Position numbers and translations under genes: made by a program. From Chondrus crispus (lineage: Eukaryota; Rhodophyta; Florideophyceae; Gigartinales; Gigartinaceae), in the NCBI RefSeq assembly GCF_000350225.1, contig NW_005179030.1, positions 124,001 through 188,000 on the forward strand: a stretch of 64,000 nucleotides of DNA. The letters run 5' to 3'. The number at the start of each line of letters is the position of its first letter. Position 1 is the first letter of the stretch. Shown here piece after piece: positions 1-11,156 of this stretch. A model generated the notes under the pieces. The model saw only the letters and a list, made by a program, of their open reading frames with translations. It searched no databases and had not been told where the DNA came from.

Positions 1-1
1 G

Positions 2-1153
2 GGCCTTCCGGCGGTCGTACGGGAGGCTCTCCCTTCTCTCGGTGTTCACCCCTTACTCTCTTTTGCCCTCAAACATTTCGGGTTTGCGTGTGGGGACCCA
101 CGTCACCCGGCGTACGATGACCTGATCTATAACGTGGAACGAGAGTGGGCGTGGTCCTTGGGGAACGCCTTTATGAGCGAGGTTTCGTTGCACGGCCGCG
201 CGTTTGTGCAACCCATCGGGGTGTTGGCATTTCTCGGCAGGGTAGCGCCGTCGCTCCCTGATGTGCCGCTGCACCCTTTGGAGCGGTCTTCCCCGCATGT
301 GGCGTGGACGCACTGTGCCGTTCTAGATCTGATGCACCGAGCTTGTGCCGTGAGCGTGCGTAATCGTCGTTCGTGGCCCGACTTCGCTACCGGCGTACGC
401 AGCGCCTTTCTCGTGTATGATTACCGGAACGACTCCTTCGTGGCTCGTCCTGTACCGTCCGCTTCGGGTCCCTCGGGTAGGGGCGGAGGCGTGGGGTCCG
501 CGTCACGGTTGGGTTACGGCAAGCGGTACCGCGATTTGGACGGGGAACCCGCGTCTCCTATGTTCGCGGGTACGGACCCGGTTCGCGCCCCGCTCGCCTC
601 GGATGCGAGTTACTGTACAGCTTCCGTCTCGCCCGTGCCACCCCTTCCGCCTCTGGCCACCTCCGTGGGCGACTCGCCGGGTCCGAATGCCGCGCGGTTC
701 TTGGCGCTGCCCCGGGACGAGATCAAGATTATTCCCGACTTGGGACGGGCCCTCGGGAGGTCGATCGATCGAGCGTGGCATGTCGGTACCCTGCTGAGCA
801 CCCTTGCCAGCTGGTACTTAGCCCGTAGTGAGGAAGCACGCCACGTCGGGGCGGAGCGATCGACCTACGCGTCGCAATTAGACCGAGTGCGGGGCGAACT
901 GGAGGCCCTCAGGGAGTCCTCGAGGCGTCAATCTGACTCCCTGGAGCGTGTCACTGCGGAGCGCGATCGCTACCGCCGCGAACGCGACACCGTCCGGTCC
1001 ATACGTCAGGTTCCGTCCTCATTTGTCGCTCCGTCACGCACTCCCTCGGCCTCTATGCCGCGTCCGGCGTTGCCGGACCCCTACGAAGGGGTGGGGTACG
1101 ATTCTCCCATGGTCAACGCGCGTGCGCCCCCGGTCGGTCCGGGGCCTTTCTGA
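2..1153 (+). CDS. Unrecognised ORF opposite to retroelement pol, 5' end outside window
   Basis: The frame is open from base 2, so the ORF is cut by the window edge. An internal GTG lies at 134 and the stop ends at 1153, giving 383 visible codons. The protein matches no family I recognise. It has a Pro/Ser/Gly-rich middle (roughly residues 150-250 of the visible part) and a strongly charged helical stretch near the end that looks like a short coiled coil (Arg/Glu/Ser heptads around 810-990). A Pro-rich tail follows. It lies on the strand opposite to A1 gag-pol and beyond the 3' end of pol, the same relative position as the ORF at 15074-16954 in element B. I therefore infer an element-encoded antisense ORF. 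A host gene fragment is the alternative. Confidence 0.45.
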   Translation, partial: GLPAVVREALPSLGVHPLLSFALKHFGFACGDPRHPAYDDLIYNVEREWAWSLGNAFMSEVSLHGRAFVQPIGVLAFLGRVAPSLPDVPLHPLERSSPHVAWTHCAVLDLMHRACAVSVRNRRSWPDFATGVRSAFLVYDYRNDSFVARPVPSASGPSGRGGGVGSASRLGYGKRYRDLDGEPASPMFAGTDPVRAPLASDASYCTASVSPVPPLPPLATSVGDSPGPNAARFLALPRDEIKIIPDLGRALGRSIDRAWHVGTLLSTLASWYLARSEEARHVGAERSTYASQLDRVRGELEALRESSRRQSDSLERVTAERDRYRRERDTVRSIRQVPSSFVAPSRTPSASMPRPALPDPYEGVGYDSPMVNARAPPVGPGPF

Positions 1154-3085
1154 TCGCAGTACGGGGCGGTATCCATGCCTCCCCTTGAAGACATGGACAC
1201 AAGGGTGCCTTCGCACCCTAGTTATTGTCCTCCAGGCAGCTACGGTCCTACCCGGTCGGTGCCCCCCAACCGCTCGGGCCGTTGAGCCAGTGAGCCACTT
1301 ATCCACGTCATCCTTTCTCTTCCCGTCCGTCATCCGTAAAGCCACTAGGGCTCCTTGCGTCTCTGCCCCGAGTATACCAGACCGCCCATCGTTGGCGTGT
1401 GTCAGGGAGCCGGGAAGGGTCGGTAGACGTCTGCCGACCGCCCTCTCCGCCGCTCGTACCCCGTCCTTCGTCATAACCCCACAGCACGGGTCCTATCCTC
1501 CCTTTGGTATTTTACCTACCTCCCCGATGGTCCGTCGTCCCCCTACACAAGACGAGGGGGTGTGATCGTATCCTCTCGTGGTCAGCCCGGGCTATGTCGC
1601 TTGCCGCCACCTGTCGCCGCGCGCGTGCGTGCGTCAATGGATACGCAGGGGAAGGCGGCGACGTGACAGCGAGGGGGACTGATAGGGGGCTCTCTGGTGG
1701 GAGCGGGTGCTCCTTTCCTTGCCTTGCGATCCGTCCCGCCGGCTCGAGCCGGCTTACGTGGTTGGTCTGCGTCGGGGAGAAGGAGGGGTACGTATCCTCC
1801 TTCTCGTGTCAGGGCGTCGGTCGGCGTCGCCTGAGACTCTTCCCCGTGCGCGCGGTCTCCGCTCCTCCTTCTCGGAACGACGCTTGTCCCCCGCTGTCTC
1901 CTTCCGAGAGGGTCCGGACTACGCGTGATCTGCGCGCAACGCCTCCTCCGAGGGGGGGTCGTACATCGTATTCGGGCGCTCTTGTGTGTCGTGGCTTGGA
2001 GCCCTGACTTGGCGACCCCAGGCAGAGGGGGCCGGGCTCATGCGTTCGTGCGGTCTTGCCGATTGACCTCGTATGGCTCGTTCGAGCAGCCCGCATTTCT
2101 GCTCCTGTACGGACATGAGCGTCGGTCAGTGGGGGACAGCGCGCGTGCGCCAGTGCCTCGCTGCGCGTTCTGCTCGCGTGTGCGCGTACCGTGCGCACGT
2201 GAGCTCCTTTTTCCCTTGAAATTCGAAAATCCCCTTCATTTTTTCCGATTTTTTTTCTTTTTCTTTTTTAGGAATTGACAGTGGCGGTTGTCAGGGCTTG
2301 TTGTGCCGGAGATACGAGCCGCCGGCGGCTCGTGCCCAAACGTCCGAGTACAGGAGCTCTCTTGCCGGTACTGTACGGCCTCAAGAGGCCGTAGTGGCGG
2401 ACCTCGCTCGGACACCATCTCTCCATGGCTTGGAGACTCGCCGATCTGGTACGATCTCGTCGGCGCTCACATCGAGATGGGATTCCATTCCGACCCCTCC
2501 CGTCTTCGCTGAGCGGTCACGGGGGACATCATAGGGCTGCCATAAGGCTCGCGCGACGGCCTGTTGCAGAAAGGGGCGGCGCGATCTGGCTAGTACCAGA
2601 GGTGCTCTCATCTTCCTCGTCTCCTTGCATCTTGCTCCGACCCCATTTTTCCAGACGGCTCCCCACTTCCCGTGCCACATTGGCTCGGCGGGCGCCCCCT
2701 TTCGGTCTGTACGTACAGCCGGGTCTTTTTGCGTCGTTTTCCGTGTTCCGTCTCACCGATACGTCTCGGCTTCCTTATTATTTGTACGAGGGCCGTGGTG
2801 ATTGCTCGTACTATCACAGTCCTTTCGCGCTCTTTTGGGGAGGTTAGGTTCCTTCCCTTTTCTTCTTCAAATTATTTGTAAGACAGTACGTCCTGTCTTC
2901 GCTTATGACCTTTGTTGACGGTGGCGCGTCGCCCGCGGCGGATTCGCCTGCCAATACGGCTTGGCGTCTCATTATTTGTTTCCGTTCTAGCGGTCCCCTT
3001 CGGGTCTCCTACCTCTCGTGAGTCCAACTTAGATCAGGCTGGCAGGGCTGATCTAACTGCTACGGAGCGGTTGAGGGCCCCCTCT
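1154..3085. other. Non-coding 3' region of element A1
   Basis: No convincing gene is seen. Open frames here have no recognisable domain and overlap one another. A pyrimidine run (mainly T) lies at about 2228-2271. The right edge (about 2950-3085) resembles the matching region of copy A2 at 11768-11876, including a shared AATACGGCTTGGC, so at least that part belongs to the element. No LTR with the family-A ends (TGTAGCATAA / TTATGCTACA) is present in this stretch. Confidence 0.5.
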
Positions 3086-5970
3086 TCAAGACTGAACGTC
3101 CGCGTTCAGTTCGGAGAGGAGGTCTCTACCTGTGCGCGTCCTGAGTCTTTTCGCGTAGCGCGACACTAACTCGTCGGGGACGTGTGTACGCGCTGTCCAA
3201 GTGGGTTGGTCGTAGTCCGCCCACTTGATGAGGAACTCCGTAGTTCCGTCCTCCATGGTTCGATGCCGGAGTAGTCCTTCGACGGCATATTGAGTACCCT
3301 CGGTGACCTTGTCGGCAAGGACATCCGGGGTTGTCGTGCTCGTCCGCGTTGCGCCCGTCGGCGGTGGCGCGTAGACGCAGCGGTCTGCGGAGACGCGCTC
3401 GGTAACTCCATCACGATCGATCGTGATGGTGCGCTGATCGTTCGCGAGAACTCGGTACGGTCCGACAGCCGGGAAGGCGAGCTTGTTTGATGTCTTCCCC
3501 CCATCGGTGGGGTTCAGATATACGTATTCTCCGGGACGGAGCCGGGAATTAATACGTCGTATGCGCTTATCGAAATCGCGCTTGTAGCGAGCCTGCGTCC
3601 GACGCAGGCTCCCGTACGCCTTCTGGATAGTCGAGTCCAAGGTCTTGAGGAACTCGGCACGTTGGTTCCCCCTATCGGAAGGGGGCGCGTCGCCATCCGT
3701 CCGTCCGAGAGAGACCTCCGGCGGTGGCCTGCTGAGCACGAGCTCAAACGGCGTGGTGCGTGTGGTGGGATGTACGAGGGAGTTGTACGCATACGTAAGC
3801 GGCCCCACGTACACATCCCAGTCGTCCTGGTGCTCACCTACGTAGTTCCGCAGCATCGACGCGATTGTTCGGTTATATCGCTCGACTTGCCCGTTCGTCT
3901 GGGGATGGTACGCCGAGGTGTACAAATTCGTTATCCCCAGAACACGGCACGTGCTGTGGAAGAACTTGGAATTAAACTGAGGGCCGTTGTCCGAAAGCAA
4001 CGTGCGAGGGACGCCATACTTGAACACCCACGAGTCGCAGAACGCAACTGCGACCGTGTACGCGGTTATCGTGCGGAGCGCAACGACTTGCGTTAGCTTA
4101 CTGAAGCGGTCCGTAATCACGAGCAGGAACCGTTTTCCTGTCTTCGTCTTGGGGAGTGGCCCCAAGCTGTCGATCGCAAGGCTTTCGAGGGGCCTCGTAG
4201 CTGGGAACAATCTCAATCGATTGAGATGTTTCCTCAGCTTGACCCGGTTCATCGCGCAGGTCCGACACCCTCGCACCGTGGCTGCCACGTCTGCAGCCAG
4301 GTGGGGCCAGTAGTACTCGCGCCGAAGTGCGTAGTACATACGGTTCTGGCCCGGGTGCCCCGCGATGGCCGGGTTGTGGCACAGGCGAAGGAGCCTGGCG
4401 CGGAGCGTCCGAGGCACCACCACCTGTACGGTATCAGGATCGAAGGGGTGTCTCCGTTTGAGCACCCCTTGGTGGTCCTCGAAGAATGCGGAGTCTCGAG
4501 ACTCGGACTGTCGTGCCAAAACGGTTTGGCAGAAGTCATCCAGGCGTTGCTCCTCGGCTATCTCCTCTATCGTAAGAGGGGCTGGAAGGTCGTCCAGCGG
4601 TGGGGCGACCGGGGAGTCGAGCGCGCCAGCCTCAGGGTCTTCGGCGCGCTGGATGTCGGCGGCGTCGAACTCGTCGTTCTCCTCCCAAAACGAGTTGGGT
4701 CCTTGGAGAGCGGGGGCTTCGTCGTCACCTCGCGGTTCGTCGCGCGTCCGTACGCGCGAACTTGTTCGGGCTTCGGCTTGGTTCCGTGTCGTTACGAAGA
4801 CATGGACGGCCTGATGATCACAGCTCGCGGTACAAGCGTGGTCCGCGAGCTCATTCGATACGTCTCGAACGGTCGTACCCCCGTCGAAGGTGGAAATGTC
4901 GTCATCCACCTCTACGGTGAGGCGAGGGTCGTCGGCGACACGAGGCGACACGAGGCGTGACAGGGCATCGGGCACCTGATGCAAGCGCCCGGGGCGGTAC
5001 TGAATGGTGAAGTCGTATTCAGCCAGACGTAGCCGCCACCGGGTGAGTCTTTCCGAGCTCTCCGCGAGCGACATGAGCCATCGGAGGGCGTCGTGATCCG
5101 TCCGGACGGTGAACTTGGTTCCTTCGATGTACGGCCGCAGTGTGCGGACGGCCCCCACCACGGCGAAGCACTCACGCTCCGTAGCGCTGTAGTTCCGTTC
5201 GCTATCGCTTAGCGAGTACGACCAGTACCAAACGGGGCGCCAATCGTTTGGCTCGTCGTGCTCCTGTAGGAGGGTGCACCCGAGTTGATATGCACTAGCG
5301 TCAGTGTCCAACAGGTACGGTCGGCCGTACCGTGGTAGCGCGACGATCGGCGGGGAGATCATCGCCGCCTTCAGGCTTTCGCAAGCCTGAAGCTGAACTT
5401 CCGTTGGGTTATCGAAATCGTGATCCCAGTCCTTCCGCGTTATATCGGTTAACGGACGGGCAATCTTCGAGAAGCCCTTGACGAAGCAACGATACACGTT
5501 ACACGCCCCGAGGAACGAGCGCACCTGCGTCAGCGTCCTCGGGAACATGAACGTCTTGAAGGCATCGATTGCGGTATCAGCCACGCTCAACTTACCTGGG
5601 GATATAACGTGCCCCAGTTAGTGCACCTTCGGACGGAAGAAGCTGCACTTCTGGAGCTTGAGGGAGATGCCGGCACTCCGCAACAACCTCAAGACGGTAT
5701 CGAGATGCCTTGCGTGTTCCGCGTCCGTATGCGAGAACACGATAACGTCATCGAGATAGACGAGGCATATTTGCCAGCGGACTCCGGAGAGTATGATATC
5801 GAGGGCACGTTGGAAGGTGGCCGGTGCCCCTTTCAATCCAAACGGCATGTGCAAATGGCGGTACGTACCCATATGTGTCGTGAAGGTAGTCTTATCCCGG
5901 TCCTCCGGAGCGACCGGGATCTGCCAATAACCGGAATTGCAGTCCAACGTCGTAAAGACGGCTGCATCTC
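3086..5970 (-). pseudogene. pol: A1 pol 3' part: RT palm, RNase H, integrase, chromodomain
   Basis: This block is one frame from about 5970 to the stop at 3086, interrupted by a TAA at 5618-5620 where copy A2 has Tyr. The RT palm contains the YLDD catalytic motif with an adjacent MPFGL segment. It is followed by the RNase H core (DTDAS, RTDHDALRW). The integrase zinc finger is H...H...CRTC. The DDE triad is AIDSLGP, LSDNGPQF and NGQVER. A chromodomain of about 45 residues (YAVEGLLRHR ... IKWADYDQPTW) ends the protein. Chromodomains of this type direct integration to marked chromatin. A one-base shift near 5975 separates this block from the protease-RT part, so the polyprotein cannot be made whole. 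Confidence 0.88.
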
Positions 5971-7668
5971 CTACGAGTCGATGCAGTCGTCCTTACGCGG
6001 CAGCGGATACGAATCCGCTGCAGTCTTCGCGTTGAGGCGCCCGTAGTCCACGCAGAACCGAAGAGAGCCGTCTTTCTTCGGTACGAGCACCACCGGGGAC
6101 GCCCACTCGGTGCTCGCGGGCTCGATAACCCCTGTGTTCAACATCTTGTTGACCTCCTTCGCGACCATTTCGGGCATGGCCGGGCCCTTCCGATAGGGCA
6201 TAGAACGAATCGGTTTCGTTCCCGGCTCGAGGGGAATACGGTGCTCTGTGGCTTGGATCGTTCCGAGCGCACCGCTCCACAGACCCGAGTGCTTACGGAG
6301 CATCTCGAGCACGTGGCCACGGAGCTTGTCATCGTCGATGTATGACAAGTCAATCTCTTTTTCCCAATCCCTCGGTGGATTTTTGGGATCCTTCTGCCGG
6401 GGGGGCACAGTACCCTCCGCCGTCGGTGGGGGTTTAGGTGACCGTTCGTCTGGGCCAACCCCTTCACTCCCCGCGGTTGCCTTCTCGTCGGAGCTGGATC
6501 GGCCAGCTCCGACCTCTTCGACTTGATCGGTCAAGTCGGTTAGGTGCAACGCGTGCCCGACCCCTTCAGCGACTCGACGTTCGGGCGTGAGGATCGCGAG
6601 GGGGCTGCGCTTCGCGTATCCCACGATGGTGTGCTTCGGAAGCCGCCTCTCCCGTCGCGAGAAGTTCGCGACGATGACATCGAATGTCTGGTTCGGCAGG
6701 ACTTCCGCGACGCCATTCGTCAGCCTCACTCCCTGCCGGTGTTGGAGTGAGGGCTTGGGCTCCAGGAACACGAGACCCCTCCCCGCGGTTGTCACACGCC
6801 CACGGGATTGCGATATCGCGGAGATGGTAACCCAGCGGGCGATTTGGATCGCCTGCGGGGCCTCCTCGCGTACCTCCGGACGACTCGTTTGGCGACCGTG
6901 TCGCCTGGTAGGGGAAATTGGTTCCCCCTTCTCATTGACGATGGCTACCAAGCCACCGTGACGAAGTTCGAGCTTCTGTCCGTCGATGTCGATGCTGCGT
7001 ACGTGCGCATAAATGAACGCGGTCCCAAGTAGAACGAGAACAGCGAGTTGTTCGGCCACTACGAAAGGTATGCGGAACGTCGTGTTTCGCAGCCGGACCG
7101 CGAGGCGGACGACCGCCGTAAGTCAAAGCGGGTTACTGTTCGCGCCAGCCAGGCGTGGTAATGGCGCGTCCCGTATTACGTAGCGGGCCCAGTCAGGAGG
7201 GAGGTCGGCCTTCCTCACCAAGTTATAGCCCGAGCACGTGTCGACGGCGATCGTGTGGGGCTTAAACGCGTTGCCTTCGGTGGCCACGGAGCCCAAGACG
7301 TTATATATTTTCGACGTCATGAGGCATACGAGGCCATCGACCACCTTGGGCGCAACCTTATCGGTGAGGTCGTTTCGCCGGGGCCTTCGACTTCGGCGTT
7401 GGCCCCTCTTGCGTTTCCTTCGGCTCGAGCCGGGGGACGTTCGCGTCTCAGTGACGCCCGTCCAGGTGCTGGAGTCCGTACGAGGCGGACATTTCGTCGG
7501 CGACCTTGGACTCACCGGGGTCAGGAGGTCGACCGACTCGTGTCGGTCGGCGTTAACCGCGTCTCGCTCGTTGCGCTTCACTGGGACGTCGGGTGTCCCT
7601 GTGGTGCCTTCTCCCAACATCGGGTCTACGTGGGCCTCGGTGTTGGGTTTCTCCTGCAATGTCGACAT
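5971..7668 (-). pseudogene. pol: A1 pol 5' part: protease and RT fingers
   Basis: An ATG at 7668 opens a basic N-terminal region (Arg/Lys-rich around residues 80-100). A retropepsin-like domain follows, whose active site reads VDTCSGYN instead of the usual DTGA. A TGA at 7123-7125 interrupts the protease; the frame then reopens through its second half (a degenerate copy of the VLLGAAFID-type motif). It runs into the RT fingers with RFCVDY and YPLPR. The frame ends at 5971 because A1 lacks one base relative to A2 at the DCIDSLGD segment. The start lies 112 bases past the gag stop and in another frame, so pol expression would have needed a frameshift or reinitiation. Confidence 0.85.
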
Positions 7669-7780
7669 TGCTGGAGTCCCCGTGCTCGACTCCGATAGCG
7701 GGGGATGTATTATCCGACAATACCCCCCGTGTCCTCGGCCAGCACGCGGGGACCGGTCTAGTTCATAGGTAAAAGACGGC

Positions 7781-10378
7781 TCACGGGACCGCGTGTACGT
7801 AACCGTCTTTACCCTTTTTTCGAACTACCGGTGCTATCGGAGCTACCCCCTGGCTATCGACGGCCAGGTCTTCTTCGGGTAGCCGGCCGCGTGGGTCGGG
7901 ACTATTCCTCCCCTGCGGCTCGGCAGCCTTGGCGAAGTACTCAGGTACTTCCGGGTCTTGACCTGCGGCGTCCGGTCGTCGCAGGATATGGGGATCGAAG
8001 CGAGTCGGCTCTCCTTCGTGACCTTCCGTGGGTAGGGGGTACGGATCCTCTACCCAGTCTTGCAGGTACATTATCGCATTCTGTACCTGCTGGGGTAACC
8101 GAGAACGGTCTCGGTCCCCTCTCCCTCCTTGGCGGGGGTACCTTGTGTCGGCCTGGCGGTAGTCGGGCCGATCCCGACGATCGAGTTCGGTACGACGATA
8201 CCCGCCTCCACGGGGAGCGAAGCGAGCGCCCCCACCCGACCGATTCGGGAAACCTTGACGCGGGGGACGACCCTCGCCGACCGCTTGCCGGAGTAGATTG
8301 CGCGCCCCGGGGCGCCTCTCCATCTGGTAGCGGTATTTCCTGTACGCCGTGAACATTCGTTGTTCCGGCGACAGGAACGGGCAGGCGTACATGGCGTGTC
8401 CGTACGTACGACATAGCCAGCACACGTACGCGCTGCCGTCTGTTGAGGCGAAGGTCGCCGCGTGACGCGCCTCCTCATCGGTGAGGAGCGGCACGCGAGG
8501 GGCTTCACCTCCGGTAGCTCGGTTTGAGATGTCGAGCTCAGCGACCCGTGGGTCCGTACCCCTGGGCGCTCTTGGAGTGGCCGCAAACGCGGTCGCGTAG
8601 CTCGACGTCGTTCCGGTCGACATTGGTGAAAAGGGTCGACCCCCTACTGGCCCTGCACCTTGCGTAATGAGGGCAGGGTCGGCCTGCCACTCATCCTCCC
8701 CGACATGGAGGGTAGAGGCGGGCGAACTTGTTGCGGCGGACTTCGTAGTCCTGCCAGCCCTCCCTGCCGGTTTCGAATCCGGCAGAGGTAAACTGCGTCG
8801 GATGCGGTAAGTAGTTCCTTTCGCCGTAGCGATGCGGCGGATCGTCGGAAGATTGGTCTTCTGGCGGCTCGGCAGCCGCTGAACGGTTTCGGATACTGCG
8901 GCACGGGTCGCAGGGGCAAGTCCCCGCACAAAGTAGTGCGCGAGGGACTGCTCGGAGAACACCGCCGTGCATCGGAACGCGGCGGATTCCAGCCGGTCTG
9001 CAAAGGTGCTCTCCGTTTCATAAGATTGCTGTCGCGCCGTCGCGACAGCGTCGTACGCTTCACCTAACACGTCGTCGGTTAGGTAGCGTTTCAGGAACTG
9101 GTTCACGAGTCGCGGCCAACTCACGTCGTCGTGTAGTTGGCCGGCGCGGAGGCCACGCATCGTATAACTCGTATACAGGCGCTCCGCGTCGCGCTCTAAG
9201 AAGTGCGCGAGGACTCTTACGGCAACACCTTCGGTCAGGTGTTGCGAGTTGAAGGTTATCCGAATATCCTTCAAGAACGGTAGGAGCTGGATCGGGTCCG
9301 TACCGTCAAAGCTCCTCATCGTGGGTCGGATCCCACGGCAGCGTTGGACGTAATTCGCGATCCGTCCCGCGTCACCCGAGGTGACGAGCCTCGAGGTGTT
9401 ATCCAAGCAGTACATACGATAGTCAGCGACGGCGCTGAACTCTTGTATCATCGTATGCACCGGCTCGAGCCCGGGCTCGGCGGGACCTAGCGTGCCGAAG
9501 GAGGTAGCCGGTAGCGTACGGACGTCTACCGGACCTGGATGCTCGGCATAACTCTCCGGCGGGTAGCCGCCCCAGCGGGGATCGACGGAGAACATCGGTT
9601 CTCCGGATCGGCGGGCGGCTCCTCCACGGTCCTGTTCGTCCGCGTACGATACGCGGTCCATCTGCCGCCTACTTACGGAGATAGGCGGCAATGCTTGGGT
9701 CTCGGACGCGAGATTCGCGCCCATCGGGGGACGGTTTCCTTCCGCAGTCCGACTGGCGTCGTCGCCAGTCGGACGCCAACCTTCCGGAGCGACGGCGCTT
9801 GGAGGTACGGCACCACCGGGCCCTCTCGTGGGGGCACCGGGCAGCCATGCGGCCATGGTCCGTTCCATGTCACGAGCACGCTGTCGCGTAGCGTTGACCT
9901 CGGCGGAGAGGTGCGCGAACGCACCCAACTGCTCTGCTGACGGGGACGGTCGATCGTCGGGACGTCTCATCGAGGTCGGCCTCGTGGGGCGACCTTGCCC
10001 GTGCAGTACGGGCTGTGCGAGGCGTGAGTCTTCGACGAGCACCAGTCGCAAGTGTAACTCGTCGACTAGTGCTCGGAAATTCTCCAAGGACTGGCTGACT
10101 CGATCGAACCTCCCTTCACGTAGGGAGCGGAGCTCGTCCATACATCGCGAGTAAACGGCGTCGGTCACGTCTATACGGAGCGAAGTACGGACTTCCTCGA
10201 TGTAGTCAGCTATGCGATCGAACATCGCAGCCGCTTGTCCTTCGGGGGACTCGGGCGACGGTTCGCGGTCTCGGAGACCAGCGTCGCCGTCGCCGAACGG
10301 CGGTGATGGTGCGTGCAAAGCGGCCGCCCTCGGATCCGCCGGTTCGGACCGGATCGAGGTGGCGTATTCTTGACTCAT
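7781..10378 (-). CDS. gag: Gag polyprotein of element A1
   Basis: This is an open frame of 865 codons from an ATG at 10378, which is 76 bases inside the LTR edge. The frame is open further upstream into the LTR, but the ATG followed by SQEYATS lies at the expected place after the primer-binding site and is matched in copy A4. The order is an acidic N terminus, a helical segment (IADYIEEVRTSLRIDVTD) and a long low-complexity middle. A capsid-like core follows (FDGTDPIQLLPFLKDIRITF ... YLTDDVLGEAYDAV). One CCHC zinc knuckle is present (CWLCRTYGHAMYAC). The tail is rich in Arg, Gly and Asp. Gag builds the particle and binds the RNA. This is the best preserved ORF of the element. Confidence 0.85.
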   Translation of the reverse strand: MSQEYATSIRSEPADPRAAALHAPSPPFGDGDAGLRDREPSPESPEGQAAAMFDRIADYIEEVRTSLRIDVTDAVYSRCMDELRSLREGRFDRVSQSLENFRALVDELHLRLVLVEDSRLAQPVLHGQGRPTRPTSMRRPDDRPSPSAEQLGAFAHLSAEVNATRQRARDMERTMAAWLPGAPTRGPGGAVPPSAVAPEGWRPTGDDASRTAEGNRPPMGANLASETQALPPISVSRRQMDRVSYADEQDRGGAARRSGEPMFSVDPRWGGYPPESYAEHPGPVDVRTLPATSFGTLGPAEPGLEPVHTMIQEFSAVADYRMYCLDNTSRLVTSGDAGRIANYVQRCRGIRPTMRSFDGTDPIQLLPFLKDIRITFNSQHLTEGVAVRVLAHFLERDAERLYTSYTMRGLRAGQLHDDVSWPRLVNQFLKRYLTDDVLGEAYDAVATARQQSYETESTFADRLESAAFRCTAVFSEQSLAHYFVRGLAPATRAAVSETVQRLPSRQKTNLPTIRRIATAKGTTYRIRRSLPLPDSKPAGRAGRTTKSAATSSPASTLHVGEDEWQADPALITQGAGPVGGRPFSPMSTGTTSSYATAFAATPRAPRGTDPRVAELDISNRATGGEAPRVPLLTDEEARHAATFASTDGSAYVCWLCRTYGHAMYACPFLSPEQRMFTAYRKYRYQMERRPGARNLLRQAVGEGRPPRQGFPNRSGGGARFAPRGGGYRRTELDRRDRPDYRQADTRYPRQGGRGDRDRSRLPQQVQNAIMYLQDWVEDPYPLPTEGHEGEPTRFDPHILRRPDAAGQDPEVPEYFAKAAEPQGRNSPDPRGRLPEEDLAVDSQGVAPIAPVVRKKGKDGYVHAVP

Positions 10379-10435
10379 CTCAACGCGTACGGACGCAGAG
10401 GAAAAAGAAAGTCTTCTTAGAAAGATCTCGGGGTC

Positions 10436-10453
10436 TTCTAGGTCGGGAGACCA
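10436..10453 (-). promoter_or_regulatory. Primer-binding site of A1
   Basis: On the minus strand the bases TGGTCTCCCGACCTAGAA follow the LTR end after one base. Starting with TGG, the complement of a tRNA CCA end, is the expected form for priming of minus-strand DNA. The same 18 bases occur next to the LTR of element B (27285-27302) and, with a single-base change, in A2. The tRNA identity was not determined. Confidence 0.75.
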
Positions 10454-10454
10454 C

Positions 10455-11156
10455 TGTAGCATAAACACCCCCAGACGACTGGAGGTGTATGCGCAGTTCG
10501 ACCTGTAGACCCCGGATCGGAGAAGGGGTGAAGCGGGCCAACCAGCTACGGAACCGGGCTCGGGCCCGGGTAGCGGTGGTAGAGCGGGAGCGAGCAGGGA
10601 CGCGCGCACGCACGAGCGAATCGACGCCTCGACGCCCCGGAGCAGCACTGGGTGACGTACCAGTGCTGACGGGCGGAGGCGGTTCCGTGCTCGCTCGCGG
10701 GCTGCGCGTCCACTCCGGCTCGGCTCCGACTAAACGCGCGCGAAGAGCGAAGGCAACGTTGAGAATAAGCTGGGTGGACTGACCTTGGCGGTCGGTTGAG
10801 GACAAGCCCGTGCTTGTCTCTCTCCGCCGCCGTCGGTCTGCTCCATATTTAATATACAAAACAATCTATCATAACACTACAGTACCGAGGTACTGTAGTG
10901 GGCTACTGTAGCGCAGGTCGGCCCGCACTGTAATACTGTCAGCTATGTAGCGGCTGACAGTACACGTATCGCCCGGGGTGCGTGCGCGCTTCGTTCGCGC
11001 GCTGTACACGTGTGCACGTGTGTGCGCGTGTCCCTTGGTCCCGTGGTGTACACGTGGACACGCGCGGTTGTACTGTAGAGCTCGACGCTCTACAGTAGCT
11101 GATGTAGTTCTTGATCTAATCTAATTCAAACCCCCAAGGGGGGGGGTTATGCTACA
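10455..11156 (-). repeat. Long terminal repeat of family A (5' LTR of A1)
   Basis: This LTR is 702 bp with inverted ends TGTAGCATAA and TTATGCTACA. Related LTRs lie at 33226-33798 (573 bp) and 44025-45815 (about 691 bp once an inserted solo LTR is removed). It contains several short perfect hairpins, for example CTGTAGAGC/GCTCTACAG near 11075-11097 and CTGTCAGC/GCTGACAG near 10940-10965. The right end shares the motif GATCTAATCTA with the family-B LTR. Confidence 0.85.
10843..10856 (-). promoter_or_regulatory. TATA-like element in family-A LTR
   Basis: The minus strand reads TATATTAAATATGG about 300 bases into the LTR, upstream of gag. The same AT-rich island is kept in the A2 and A4 LTRs, where the surroundings are GC-rich. 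It is the most likely core promoter of the element. Confidence 0.5.

Larger units (their letters stand above)
1..11156 (-). mobile_element. Ty3/gypsy chromovirus, family A, copy A1 (3' end outside the window)
   Basis: Read on the minus strand the order is LTR (11156-10455), gag (10378-7781), protease-RT (7668-5971), then RT palm-RNase H-integrase-chromodomain (5970-3086), and a long 3' region reaching the window edge. A terminal chromodomain after a DDE integrase defines a chromovirus. Only the right (5') LTR is in the window. The left LTR is inferred to lie just beyond base 1, because the related layout in element B places an opposite-strand ORF close to the 3' LTR and A1 has such an ORF at 2-1153. 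Pol is broken by a frameshift and two stops, while gag is open. The sequence just right of the LTR (GCAGG, 11157-11161) should reappear left of the missing LTR if it is the target duplication. Confidence 0.85.

Noticed and set aside
948..2280. Overlapping open frames on both strands (for example 948-1565, 1504-2007, 2198-1809)
   Set aside because: GC-rich chance frames with no domain, overlapping each other and lying in the 3' region of element A1.
4226..4960. 244-codon plus-strand frame inside A1 pol
   Set aside because: Mirror of the RNase H-integrase coding strand; the minus-strand frame carries all recognisable motifs.
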